Shown piece after piece: positions 53,746 through 62,741 of a DNA stretch of 64,000 nt. Within the stretch, counting starts at the first letter, position 1. Every line of letters begins with the position of its first letter. Source of the stretch: Truepera radiovictrix DSM 17093 (GTDB lineage Bacteria; Deinococcota; Deinococci; Deinococcales; Trueperaceae); assembly GCF_000092425.1 (NCBI RefSeq), contig NC_014221.1:1741001-1805000 (forward strand), written 5' to 3'. A program made the translations under genes and the position numbers. Under the pieces are notes generated by a model. It was not told the DNA's origin, made no database searches, and saw nothing but the letters and a program-made list of their open reading frames with translations.

Positions 53746-54987
53746 ATGCCACGCACGCCACCTACAGCCGAGCTGCCAAGGCTCGAGCTTAAGCCCCCTG
53801 AGCAGTGGACGCTACACCTCAAGACCATCACCCCCATGTTCGGCGGCAGCGCCGAGACCCGCCAGGTAGACCCCGAGCACCCCGTGCGCGCCGCCAGCGT
53901 GCGCGGGCATCTGCGCTTTTGGTGGCGAGCGACGGCGGGGGCGCAGTACGAAAGCGCCGACAAGCTCTTTAAAGCCGAGTCCGAGATTTGGGGCCGAGTG
54001 CCGCAGCCTCTAAAAGATAAAGACGGCAAGCCAAAGATAGACCCGCACGCGCACGGCAAGGTGCGGGTGGAGGTGGCGGTCACGAACCCAGGACAAAGCA
54101 TCAAGCCTTCTTCCTTGGGAAGAGCCAAGGGCAGCCCCGCTCAGAACGGCCCCTTAGAGGGCTATTTCGTTCATCCATTTCGCGAAAACAAGAAGGACAA
54201 CTTTCCGGAAGCGCCAGGACTGACGGACGTGTCTTTCTCGGTGCACTTGACCTTCAAGGACGCGCTGAGCGAGGCGCAGATGCAGCAGGTGAAGGCTGCC
54301 GTAAGGGCTTGGATTGCCTTTGGTGGTGTCGGTGCTCGCACGCGTCGCGGTTGTGGCGCTCTGACGGTGATGGCTGACCAAGCCGAATGGCTAGCGAGCG
54401 ACCCAGAGCAGTTAAGTGAGTGGTTCGCGGGACAACGCGAGGAGAGGGTCAACCACAGCGTGCTGTTGGGTGCTAGGGTCTTCCTCTCGCGTCCGAAGGA
54501 AATAGCAATGGAGGAGGTGTGGCGCGACCTAGGACGTTTTTGGGCGCGGTTTCGCAAGGGCCACTTCACTGAGAAGCGCCCATCGTATAGCCCTATGAGC
54601 GGCGGGGCGTGGGAAGACCACAGCACGCTCAAGCGCGTTAGAAGGGGTGAGACAATACGTCTTGCCAAACCCTACTTGGGCCTGCCCATCGTCTATCAAG
54701 CCTTTCCCAACGCTTTTGCAGGGACACTCGAGGCCATCACCAGCCACGGCACGCGTATGGCCTCACCCGTCATCCTTAAACCCTGTGCCTTTCAGGACGG
54801 CGTTCGGGGGCTGGTGCTCGTCATGAGCGCGCCAATACCCGAGCGCATCTCGGTCAAGGGACAGGAGCACACCCTTGAGGTTCCACAAAATGACCCCGTC
54901 CTGCGGACACTGCAAGCACGAACACCGCTCGAGGCGGTAGGGATCGCCGCGAAAAAGAGCGGCTATAGCCTTGAGGTCACCCTGTGA
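53746..54987 (+). CDS. cmr1: Type III-B subunit Cmr1
   Basis: A 413-residue RAMP-superfamily protein. The N-terminal section (LHLKTITPMFGGSAETRQVDPEHPVRAASVRGHLRFWWRA) is the classic Cmr1 signature, and WIAFGGVGARTRRGCGALTV is the glycine-rich loop. Cmr1 caps the 3' end of the crRNA and helps target RNA binding. GAGGAGG is placed well ahead of the ATG. It is the first gene of the III-B block, separated from cas7c by 39 bases, so co-transcription is likely. The stop overlaps the cmr2 start. Confidence 0.93.
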   Translation: MPRTPPTAELPRLELKPPEQWTLHLKTITPMFGGSAETRQVDPEHPVRAASVRGHLRFWWRATAGAQYESADKLFKAESEIWGRVPQPLKDKDGKPKIDPHAHGKVRVEVAVTNPGQSIKPSSLGRAKGSPAQNGPLEGYFVHPFRENKKDNFPEAPGLTDVSFSVHLTFKDALSEAQMQQVKAAVRAWIAFGGVGARTRRGCGALTVMADQAEWLASDPEQLSEWFAGQREERVNHSVLLGARVFLSRPKEIAMEEVWRDLGRFWARFRKGHFTEKRPSYSPMSGGAWEDHSTLKRVRRGETIRLAKPYLGLPIVYQAFPNAFAGTLEAITSHGTRMASPVILKPCAFQDGVRGLVLVMSAPIPERISVKGQEHTLEVPQNDPVLRTLQARTPLEAVGIAAKKSGYSLEVTL

Positions 54988-56411
54988 CCCGCCACCTCAT
55001 CTCACTTTCCATCGGCCCGGTGCAGGACTTCATCGCGGCAGCGCGCCGGACGGCCGACCTCTACGCGGGGTCGCAGCTTCTTATGGAAGTGGTAGGCGCA
55101 GCGGCAGAGGAATTTGCAGAGGAAGAGCGCATCTATCCCGCCGACACGCACTCCGGCGGCGCGAACAAGATTTTGGCCGTCGTCACGGGCGACCCGGCGC
55201 GGCGCACTGAGAATGCTGAAAAGCGCGCCAGGGAGCGGCTGCAAGAGCTTTGGAACAAGACCATCGCACCGCTTGGGGGCCACATCGACAGGGAGCGTGC
55301 GGAGAAACAGCTAGCGAGCCTGCTTGAAATCTACGCCGCCTGGACGCCGCTCCTTGAGGGTGCAGACGGCTACGCCAGGGCGCGGCAGCGGGTTGAACGG
55401 CTGCTCGCGGGGCGCAAGGCGCTGCGCGACTTTCCGGCGACGCAGCAAAACGACGAGGGCGTTCCCAAGTCGCCGCTCGACCCAGCCTTCGCGGCGGTGC
55501 TGAGGCTCGAGCGCGGACAGGTTCCCGAAACGCTGCAAGAGCGCTACGGCTTTAAGCCCACCGAAGTGTTGGACGCCGTATCGCTCCTCAAACGGCTCTA
55601 CGGGCGCGGCGAACTCAAGAAGGTCTTAAACACGCACACGCTGGCCCACCGCGCCAAACACCCGGACGCTCCCAACAGTGACGAGGACGATTTCGTTCCC
55701 GATTACGCCTACTTCGCCATTTTGATTGCTGACGGCGACAACATGGGCAAGCTGCTGAGCGCCCGCGAGTCTGAGGAGGCGCACCACGAGCTGTCGCGCC
55801 GCCTTGACGACTTTGCCGAGCGAGCGCGGGACATCGTAAAGGAACATAGCGGCATGGCGGTCTTTGCCGGTGGCGACGACGTGCTCGCGCTCTTGCCCGT
55901 GACGACTGCGCTGGCGTGCGGCCAGGAGCTATCTGAAACCTTCAAGCACACGGTGCGCGGCACGCTCTCCACCGGCATCGCCATCGTCCACTACCGCGAA
56001 CCGCTCAGCATCTCGCTAAACCACGCTCGAGCCGCCGAAAAGCGCGCCAAGGCCGTAGACGGCAAGGACGCCGTGTGCGTCGCGCTGCACACGCGCGGAG
56101 GCGCGCCCTTGTGGGTGGCGCAGAAGTGGGATAAAGCCGAGGCCATCCAAACCTGGCAGAGCGCAACCTTGCCCCGCGGCCTGCCGCACGAGCTGTTTGA
56201 ACTGGCCCGCGAGTGGCCCGAGGACGTGGGCGCTGACATCCTCACCGCCGAAGCGAAGCGCATCGCCAAACGCAAATCCGACCAAGATGCCCAGGCAATC
56301 CCCGAAGCGGAGCTCAACAAGTGGGACTTTCGGCGCATCGATGAGCTTCAGAACTTCGCTCGCCAGCTCATCCTCGCCCGGTTCTTAAGCGGCAAGGGAG
56401 ACCGCGCATGA
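54984..56411 (+). CDS. cmr2: Cas10/Cmr2, short form without HD domain
   Basis: A 475-residue Cas10, far below the usual 800-1000. It begins directly with the first palm-like region (LISLSIGPVQDFIAAARRTADLYAGSQLL), contains FAILIADGDNMGKLL (D-GDN at 250-253) and the cyclase motif VFAGGDDVLALL (GGDD at 296-299). No N-terminal HD nuclease and no CxxC zinc-finger pairs are visible. It should therefore make cyclic oligoadenylates but not cut DNA itself. Two CARF proteins downstream fit that role. GTG start overlaps the cmr1 stop; the stop overlaps cmr3 (ATGA). Confidence 0.93.
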   Translation: MTRHLISLSIGPVQDFIAAARRTADLYAGSQLLMEVVGAAAEEFAEEERIYPADTHSGGANKILAVVTGDPARRTENAEKRARERLQELWNKTIAPLGGHIDRERAEKQLASLLEIYAAWTPLLEGADGYARARQRVERLLAGRKALRDFPATQQNDEGVPKSPLDPAFAAVLRLERGQVPETLQERYGFKPTEVLDAVSLLKRLYGRGELKKVLNTHTLAHRAKHPDAPNSDEDDFVPDYAYFAILIADGDNMGKLLSARESEEAHHELSRRLDDFAERARDIVKEHSGMAVFAGGDDVLALLPVTTALACGQELSETFKHTVRGTLSTGIAIVHYREPLSISLNHARAAEKRAKAVDGKDAVCVALHTRGGAPLWVAQKWDKAEAIQTWQSATLPRGLPHELFELAREWPEDVGADILTAEAKRIAKRKSDQDAQAIPEAELNKWDFRRIDELQNFARQLILARFLSGKGDRA

Positions 56412-57565
56412 GCGACACCGTTTTAGAACTCTCGACCCTCGCGCCGCTGCTCTTGCGCGATGGGCGGCCCTTCGCGGGAGGCGGCGAGGAAACGCGGGCG
56501 CAGAGCCTACCTGCGCCGCTGCCACACACGCTGGCGGGCTTTCTTCGGACGCAGCTCGGCAACGCTAGGCCGGGTTGGCAGTGGCAGTCGCTCAAGGGGC
56601 TCAGCGATGACCAACTTCACGCGCGCTTGCAAGAGCTGCACGCCACCCCCATTCGCTCAGTCTTGGTGCGCGACGACGCCTTTATGTTCCCCGCCCCGCT
56701 GAATGCGGTGGTCGATAAGGCGGGTAAGGTCTACCGCTCGAGCCCGCACGATCTTAAAGACGGCGAAGGCACGAACCTTCCCGGCTTGCGCCCACTCCTG
56801 CTTGAAGGCGCGCCGGACGAGGACTTTAAACCCGAAGGCGGCTACCATTACTGGCCGCTCGAGGCCATGCGGCGCTGGCTGCTTGGGGGCGTTCCTGAGA
56901 AGCTCGAGAAAATCGGCGGCCCACCTACCGATGAGCGCGTTCACGTCGCCATCGACCCGGAGAGCAGGACTGGCGACGAAGGAAAGCTGTTCACGGTCAC
57001 GTACCGCAGTTTTGAAGAACGCGATGAAGATGGCCGGTTTCACCGCTGGGGCATCCGCGTCAAGCTCGACCTCAAAAGTGGCTTTGCCCCAGTTGGGCAC
57101 CTGGGCGGCGAGCGGCGGCCGGTGGCGCTCAGCGCGCTTGGCAACAACGGGAAGTGGCCCAACAAAGGGTTGTTCCAAGAGGTTACCGACAAACTTCTTG
57201 ACCCCAAGCAGACGAGGCTTCTCTTCATCTTAACCAGCCCTGCGCTCTTTGACCACGGTTGGCGGCCCGCCTGGCTCACCGAGGACACCGGCCCGCACAC
57301 CCCCGCCGGGGTGAGCGCGCTGCGCGGCAAGGCCGAACTGGTCGGCGCTGCCGTGGGCCGGCGCATTCCGGTAAGCGGCTGGAACCTGCGCGAGAACAGA
57401 CCCAAAGCGGTGCGCTGGGCGGTACCGGCGGGCAGCGTGTACTTTCTTAAGCTCACGGCGGACGTCGACCGCGAGAAACTCTTGGACGCCTGGCTCAAAC
57501 CTCTAAGCGACCATCAAAACGACCAGCGCGACGGCTTTGGCTGTGCGCTGTGGGGAGTGTGGTAA
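56408..57565 (+). CDS. cmr3: Type III-B subunit Cmr3
   Basis: A 385-residue Cas5-like RAMP subunit. Diagnostic are LLLRDGRPFAGGGEETRAQSLPAPLPHTLAGFLRTQLG at the N-terminus and GKAELVGAAVGRRIPVSGWNLRENRPKAVRWAVPAGSVYF near the end. Cmr3 holds the 5' handle of the crRNA beside Cas10. Its ATG overlaps the cmr2 stop. Confidence 0.93.
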   Translation: MSDTVLELSTLAPLLLRDGRPFAGGGEETRAQSLPAPLPHTLAGFLRTQLGNARPGWQWQSLKGLSDDQLHARLQELHATPIRSVLVRDDAFMFPAPLNAVVDKAGKVYRSSPHDLKDGEGTNLPGLRPLLLEGAPDEDFKPEGGYHYWPLEAMRRWLLGGVPEKLEKIGGPPTDERVHVAIDPESRTGDEGKLFTVTYRSFEERDEDGRFHRWGIRVKLDLKSGFAPVGHLGGERRPVALSALGNNGKWPNKGLFQEVTDKLLDPKQTRLLFILTSPALFDHGWRPAWLTEDTGPHTPAGVSALRGKAELVGAAVGRRIPVSGWNLRENRPKAVRWAVPAGSVYFLKLTADVDREKLLDAWLKPLSDHQNDQRDGFGCALWGVW

Positions 57566-57573
57566 GTGTGGCA

Positions 57574-58383
57574 ATGAACGCGACGTTACTCATCTGGCAA
57601 GCCCTCACTCCGGTGCACTCGGGTACGGGGCAGGCGAGCGCCGGGGTGATCGACCTGCCGATCGCCCGCGAGACGGCAACTGGATTTCCCATCGTCCCCG
57701 CGAGCAGCATCAAGGGGGTGTTGCGGGATGGGCGCACCGACGAGGAGACAAACCAGCGCTACGGCTCACTGGACGCGGCCGCCAAGCTCACCTTCACTGA
57801 TGCTAGGCTGCTCTGTTTGCCGGTGCGCTCCTACCGGGGCACCTTCGCCTTTGTGACCTGCCCGCTCATCATCAACCGCCTCAGGCGCGATGCGGGGGCT
57901 TTGGGGCTGGGCCTCGAGCTGCCTGACCTGCCTGAAACCCTCGACAAAGCCCACGTCACGGGGAACACGCTTCAACACGGTGGCAAGGTCTTATTCGAAG
58001 ACATCGACCTAAGCGCCTTCGAGTGCCCGAACGCCAAAGCGCTTGCCAACGCGCTAGCCCAATATGCAGGGCTAGGCGAGAGCTTTAAGAGCCGCCTCGC
58101 CGTCGTTCCCAACGACATCTTCACCTTCTTCAGCGAGACGGCCACCGAGGTCGCGGCGCACATCGCCCTGGAAAGCGAAACCAAAACCGTCAAAGGCGGC
58201 GCGCTCTGGTACGAAGAGGCGCTGCCCGCCGAGAGCTTGCTCTCGAGCTTCGTTTTGAAAGAGCTTGACAAAAACGGTAAGCCCGTAAACTTCGACGCCA
58301 AAAAGCGTTCACCCCTCCAAATCGGCGGCAAAGGGAGCGTCGGCAAGGGGCTCTTGCGAGTCGTAGAGGCTAGCGGTGGCTAA
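57574..58383 (+). CDS. cmr4: Type III-B backbone subunit Cmr4 (target RNA nuclease)
   Basis: A protein of about 269 residues with a Cas7-like fold. LTPVHSGTGQASAGVIDLPIARETATGFPIVPASSIKGVLRD carries the catalytic Asp region, and LQIGGKGSVGKGLLRVVE is the typical glycine-rich end. Several copies line the crRNA and cut target RNA at 6-base steps. The start may be ATG 57574 (MNATLLIW) or a GTG two codons earlier; GGGGAG lies about 17 bases upstream. The 3' end overlaps cmr5 by eight bases. Confidence 0.92.
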   Translation: MNATLLIWQALTPVHSGTGQASAGVIDLPIARETATGFPIVPASSIKGVLRDGRTDEETNQRYGSLDAAAKLTFTDARLLCLPVRSYRGTFAFVTCPLIINRLRRDAGALGLGLELPDLPETLDKAHVTGNTLQHGGKVLFEDIDLSAFECPNAKALANALAQYAGLGESFKSRLAVVPNDIFTFFSETATEVAAHIALESETKTVKGGALWYEEALPAESLLSSFVLKELDKNGKPVNFDAKKRSPLQIGGKGSVGKGLLRVVEASGG

Positions 58384-58780
58384 GCTGCAGACGCGCGCTC
58401 AGGCGGACTTGAAACGGGCTGCCGAGGCTATCAGTTCACTGCAGCGCCAAAGTGACGGCGTGAAGAAGAACTACTTAAGCCGCGTCAAGCAGTTTCCGGC
58501 GCTGGTGATGACCGTGGGGCTGGCGCAGGCGCTGGCCTTTAGCGCTGAAAAAGCTGGGAAGGACAGCGACTTGGGTAAGGCGCACCAGAAGGTGCTCGAG
58601 CACACCGCCGCCATCCTTGGCGTATCCGACGCGCTTGCTGCCGCGCAAAATGCCGACGCCGCCCAGTACATGCACATGACCCGCCGCGTGCTCGCCGCCT
58701 GGGTCTACTACCGCCGCTTGGCCGTGAGCCTGCTTGACCCAGAGGGCAAGTTGGCTGCCGAAGGGGAGGATGAGGCGTGA
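58376..58780 (+). CDS. cmr5: Type III-B small subunit Cmr5 (Cas11)
   Basis: A 134-residue all-helical protein: QTRAQADLKRAAEAISSL, KKNYLSRVKQFPALVMTVGLAQALAFS and TRRVLAAWVYYRRLAVSLL. It forms the minor filament that contacts the target RNA. Starts with GTG inside cmr4 and ends in a GTGA overlap with cmr6. Confidence 0.92.
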   Translation: MAKLQTRAQADLKRAAEAISSLQRQSDGVKKNYLSRVKQFPALVMTVGLAQALAFSAEKAGKDSDLGKAHQKVLEHTAAILGVSDALAAAQNADAAQYMHMTRRVLAAWVYYRRLAVSLLDPEGKLAAEGEDEA

Positions 58781-59841
58781 GGCGGCTTGCTGGCTTTCCC
58801 CTCAAAGGGGCGTCGCACGCCGGGCACGCCATTCACCGCCTGTTGCCCCAAAAGGAGAGAGGGGGCGAAGACGCGCAGAAGGAGCGGCTAAAGACCATCG
58901 TCGCTCTGCCGATTTCCGACGCTTACGCCATCGCCTTCAAGCTTTGGCAAGAGCAGCTAGAAGAGCATGCTGCGAACGTTGCAGAGGCCGAAAAAGCCCT
59001 AAATGAACCGGTACCTGAGGAGCAGCGCACCGCCTGCGTCAAGCTGAGCGCCACCACCCGCGGCCCGCTCGCCATTGGTCTGGGCAACCCCAGCCCGTAT
59101 GAAGTGGGCCTCACGCTCCACCACACCTACGGTGTCCCTTATCTGCCGGGCACAGCGCTCAAAGGGCTGGCGCGGCGGGCAGCGCTAAAGCAGGGTATGA
59201 GCGAAGCAGATGCGGCGTTTCGGGTGCTCTTTGGCGATACCAAGAGCGCGGGCTACGTGACCTTTTGGGATGGGTGGTTGGACGCGGGCTGCGAGAAGCC
59301 GCTGCAACTTGACACCATCACCGTGCACCACCCTGAGTACTATCAAGGCGGCAAGGCGTGGCCGACCGACTTTGACGACCCCAACCCGGTTGCGTTCTTG
59401 AGCGTGCGCGTGGGTGTGCGCTTTCAGCTGCGGCTGACTGGGCCAGGCGAATGGGTGACGCTCGCTGCGCAGCTCCTCGAGTGGGGGCTAACGCACCTGG
59501 GCTTAGGCGGTAAGACGAACGCGGGGTATGGGGACTTTGAGGTCAGGCGCGAGAAGTCCGAGGCTGAGCTTGCCGCCGAAAAGCGCCGCGAGGAGGAGGC
59601 GCGCGTGCTGCGGGCGCATCAGGACCGGTTTGAGACCTATCAGGGGCGCATCAACCGCTTGAGGATGAATAACCCCATGGGCGAGGTCAGCAACATCGTC
59701 AATGAGACGCAGAACCTGCCCGAACCCTTGCGGCGTCAGCTGTTAGAGGCGCTGCTTGAAAAGCTCGAGTCCGATAGCCGTACCCGCAACAGCGGCAAAC
59801 TCCTCAAGAAGGTTCGAGACGCGCTCGAGGCTCTCTCATGA
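58777..59841 (+). CDS. cmr6: Type III-B subunit Cmr6
   Basis: A 354-residue RAMP protein. LAIGLGNPSPYEVGLTLHHTYGVPYLPGTALKGLARRAA and FLSVRVGVRFQLRLTG are family segments; HLGLGGKTNAGYGDFEV is the glycine-rich loop. A charged helical tail follows (AELAAEKRREEEARVLRAHQ). It caps the Cmr4 filament with Cmr1. GTG overlaps the cmr5 stop and the end overlaps the next ATG (ATGA). Confidence 0.92.
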   Translation: MRRLAGFPLKGASHAGHAIHRLLPQKERGGEDAQKERLKTIVALPISDAYAIAFKLWQEQLEEHAANVAEAEKALNEPVPEEQRTACVKLSATTRGPLAIGLGNPSPYEVGLTLHHTYGVPYLPGTALKGLARRAALKQGMSEADAAFRVLFGDTKSAGYVTFWDGWLDAGCEKPLQLDTITVHHPEYYQGGKAWPTDFDDPNPVAFLSVRVGVRFQLRLTGPGEWVTLAAQLLEWGLTHLGLGGKTNAGYGDFEVRREKSEAELAAEKRREEEARVLRAHQDRFETYQGRINRLRMNNPMGEVSNIVNETQNLPEPLRRQLLEALLEKLESDSRTRNSGKLLKKVRDALEALS

Positions 59842-61094
59842 TCATCCTCTCTTCGCTCGGCACGGGCCGATACCGCGAAGCTCGCTATCAGTCCGAGCAT
59901 CATGCCGAGGACGTAACCACAGGACTTTTTGCGACCGTCCTACACAAATGGCACCCGGAAGCCAAGATCAAAATTCTTGCGACCAAAGCCGCACGTGAGA
60001 GTGAGAACGGTCGCTATCTTCAGGAGCATCACCCTGACTTTGAGTTGGTGGACATTCCCGAAGGGCGGAATGAAGCTGAGGCGTGGGCGCTCTTTGAAAC
60101 GCTGGCTGACCCGGCGGTGTTGCCCGAAGGCGAACGGGTCATCTTCGACATCACCCATGGCTTACGCTCGCTGCCGATGCTGGGCTTTCTGGCGCTCTCC
60201 TACTTACGCGTGGTTCGGAACATCACGATTGAGAAGGTCTACTACGGGGCGTTAGAACTCACACCGAAGGGCGGAGAGAAACCCCTTACACCCGTCGTTG
60301 ACCTGACCCCGCTGGTCAATCTGCTCGACTGGGCGCAGGCGGCCAAGCGCTTCCAGGATACGGGCGACGCGCGGCTTTTCAAAGCACTGCTTCGCGACAA
60401 AGAGCACCACGGCCTTAATTCCCTAGCAGATAAGTTGACGCAGTTTTCAGAAGCGATGGTGTACAACCGGACGCGTGAAGCAAGTCATGTTGTCAATCAG
60501 CTCAAAGGGGATGTCTCGAAGTCCAGAAAAGCCGTCATGACGCATAAACAAACGCCCTTTAATCTTGTTTTTGACCAAATAGATGGCGCGATCCGTGAGC
60601 TTTGCACTGAGGATGTGTCTGACGGACAAAGCTTGCTAATCGCCCATTATGGTCAGATTCAATGGTACTTGCAGAGGAAGCACTACGCCCAAGCCATTGC
60701 GCTGGCGCGTGAATGGCTGGTGTCGTTTTGGCTTTGGAAGGCTCACGGTCATTTTGACCATGAGCACAATGAGTTGATTTCTCGGGAGGTGGCAGAGGAC
60801 TGGCTTAAAGAGAAGGCCAATGCTGACAAGCTGCGGAAGATGTCCTGGCAGGAAGCGCTCGACGCGGTTTCAAACAAGCCAAAAAACCGCGATATCGCGT
60901 GGTATCCGCTCATCAAGCTGTGGGGCGAATTGGCGGATGTGCGCAACGATTTTGCCCATTTCGGCTTTCGGTCAAATCCAAAGTCAACCACGACGCTTCA
61001 ACGAGATATTTCGGAACTCATCGCTCGCATCCCCGCCGCCGTCCGCCCCCTCGGCCTCGAGCTCAACCCCCACACCCAAGGGAACGCATCATGA
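59838..61094 (+). CDS. CARF-HEPN ribonuclease (Csx1/Csx2 type)
   Basis: A 418-residue effector. The N-terminal CARF domain has [10 protein letters not shown] and the DxTHG motif DITHG at 104-108 ([16 protein letters not shown]). The C-terminal half carries a HEPN RNase motif RNDFAH (R369-x4-H374). Such proteins are inactive until cyclic oligoadenylate from Cas10 binds the CARF domain, then cleave RNA unspecifically. It overlaps its neighbours by ATGA. Hand-counted GC for 60481-60600 is about 46%, well below the window, suggesting that part of the gene came from another source. Confidence 0.85.
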   Translation: MIILSSLGTGRYREARYQSEHHAEDVTTGLFATVLHKWHPEAKIKILATKAARESENGRYLQEHHPDFELVDIPEGRNEAEAWALFETLADPAVLPEGERVIFDITHGLRSLPMLGFLALSYLRVVRNITIEKVYYGALELTPKGGEKPLTPVVDLTPLVNLLDWAQAAKRFQDTGDARLFKALLRDKEHHGLNSLADKLTQFSEAMVYNRTREASHVVNQLKGDVSKSRKAVMTHKQTPFNLVFDQIDGAIRELCTEDVSDGQSLLIAHYGQIQWYLQRKHYAQAIALAREWLVSFWLWKAHGHFDHEHNELISREVAEDWLKEKANADKLRKMSWQEALDAVSNKPKNRDIAWYPLIKLWGELADVRNDFAHFGFRSNPKSTTTLQRDISELIARIPAAVRPLGLELNPHTQGNAS

Positions 61095-62134
61095 GCCAAC
61101 GCATCATCTCCACCGTCGGCACCAGTCTGCTCACCAACGCCCGCCGTCTGGGTTTCAACCCGGACGACCCGCCGGCGCTGCATGCGCTGCTGCGGCAGCG
61201 CCCTCAAGAAGCCTGCGCCGAATCCAACGCGCTCTCTCGCCTGGCCCAAGCGGGCGACGAGCTGGTCTTCTTGCATTCCGACACCGAGGAAGGAGAGCGC
61301 TGCTCGCGGGTGCTGGCCGACTTTTTCACCGAACGCGGCTACAGGGCGCGGGGCGAGCGCGTCGCGGGGCTCAGCTACAACGAAAAGGGGTTTGTCCAGC
61401 GCGGTTTGAGGCGGTTCGTACGCTTGCTGGCCGAGGAGCTTCGGGAGGCGCAGCGCCGCGGCTTGACCCCTAGCATCAACGCCACGGGCGGTTTCAAAGC
61501 CGAAATCGCCTACGCCACGGCGGTCGGGCTGGTCTTTCAGACACCGGTCAGCTATATTCACGAGAAGTTCGGCGACATCGTCACCCTGCCCGCAACCCCC
61601 ATTGCGTGGGACTACGCACTCTTCTCTTGGTACCGCGACTTTTTCGAGTGGGTCGACGCGGAGCCGCGCGCGACGCGCGAGGTGCAAAGGCGCCTGCGCG
61701 CCATGCCCGACGCGGTGGCCTTGCTCCTGGACGACGCCGAGGACGGCCACACCTACCTCTCGCCGCTGGGCGAAGCGTACCTGGAGGCGTTCAAGGGGCA
61801 GCAGGAGAGCCGCCGCCCGCTTCGGTTGTCGGCGAGCGCGGAGAAGACGTACCGCAACTTAGACCTCAGCGCGCAAGACCGCTACCGTCAGGTGCTCGAG
61901 CGCCTCCGCCTCGGCGAGGGGGGGGACTGGCAACGCAGCGCCGAGACGGTGCGGAATGGCATCTACAAGTTTCCGAAAGGCCACACGGCCGAGCGGGTAT
62001 TTTTTAGCGAGCAGGACGGGGTGCTCTACGTGCTCGAGCTCTGCGGCCACGACGACGAGCGGCGTTACCAACACCTGATTGCGAGAATTGACTGGGATGA
62101 CTACGACCAAGACGCCTTCACCGAGCTCCCCTGA
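61091..62134 (+). CDS. CARF-RelE ribonuclease (Cami1-like)
   Basis: A 347-residue protein. The N-terminal CARF domain shows [12 protein letters not shown] (residues 6-17) and the [17 protein letters not shown] motif (128-144) of the APE2256-type group. The C-terminal 100 residues ([62 protein letters not shown]) have the order of helices and strands of a RelE mRNA interferase. CARF-RelE proteins (Cami1) are known to cut ribosome-bound mRNA after cyclic-oligoadenylate signalling. That assignment is by layout; catalytic residues were not matched. ATG overlaps the preceding stop. Confidence 0.72.
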   Translation: MSQRIISTVGTSLLTNARRLGFNPDDPPALHALLRQRPQEACAESNALSRLAQAGDELVFLHSDTEEGERCSRVLADFFTERGYRARGERVAGLSYNEKGFVQRGLRRFVRLLAEELREAQRRGLTPSINATGGFKAEIAYATAVGLVFQTPVSYIHEKFGDIVTLPATPIAWDYALFSWYRDFFEWVDAEPRATREVQRRLRAMPDAVALLLDDAEDGHTYLSPLGEAYLEAFKGQQESRRPLRLSASAEKTYRNLDLSAQDRYRQVLERLRLGEGGDWQRSAETVRNGIYKFPKGHTAERVFFSEQDGVLYVLELCGHDDERRYQHLIARIDWDDYDQDAFTELP

Positions 62135-62741
62135 CGACCCCGTCCCCATCTCCGCGCTGCAGCACTACCTCTACTGCCCGCGCCAGTGCGCCCTCATCCA
62201 TGTCGAGCAGACCTTTGAAGAGAACCTCTACACCCTGCGCGGTCGGCGCGTCCACGAACAGGCGCATGAGAGCGGCGGTGAAGTGGTCGCGGGGGTCAGG
62301 CTCGAGCGCGCCCTCCCCCTCTATTCGGAGAGCTTGGGCCTCATCGGCAAGGCAGACGTGGTGGAGTTTTTACCAGATGGTGCGCCCTACCCCGTCGAGT
62401 ACAAGGCGGGGGCGCGCAAAAAACGCAACGCCGACGACGTGCAGCTCTGCGCGCAAGCGATGTGCTTGGAGGAGATGCTGGGCGTGAGCATCCCCGAGGG
62501 CAGCCTCTTTTACGACCGCTCGAAGCGGCGGCGGGTGGTGGCCTTTACCGAGGCGCTGCGGGAGACAGTGCAAAGCGCGGTGCAGCGGGTGCGCGAACTT
62601 TTTGAAGAGGCGACGCTCCCCGCACCCCCCGCCGACGAGCGCTGCAAGGCCTGCTCGCTCTTAGACGCCTGCATGCCCTACGAGGTCCAGCACCTTCACC
62701 AACGCGGCGTCCCCGACCCCTTCACGGTGGAGGACGCGTGA
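62097..62741 (+). CDS. cas4: Cas4 nuclease
   Basis: A 214-residue RecB-like nuclease with iron-sulfur cysteines. The first cysteine pair is YCPRQCALI (27, 31), the last [18 protein letters not shown] and PVEYKAG hold the metal-binding D, E and K. Cas4 trims prespacers and sets PAM and orientation with Cas1-Cas2. The ATG at 62097 overlaps the CARF-RelE gene by 38 bases; a later start is possible. The stop overlaps cas1 (GTGA). Confidence 0.93.
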   Translation: MTTTKTPSPSSPDDPVPISALQHYLYCPRQCALIHVEQTFEENLYTLRGRRVHEQAHESGGEVVAGVRLERALPLYSESLGLIGKADVVEFLPDGAPYPVEYKAGARKKRNADDVQLCAQAMCLEEMLGVSIPEGSLFYDRSKRRRVVAFTEALRETVQSAVQRVRELFEEATLPAPPADERCKACSLLDACMPYEVQHLHQRGVPDPFTVEDA

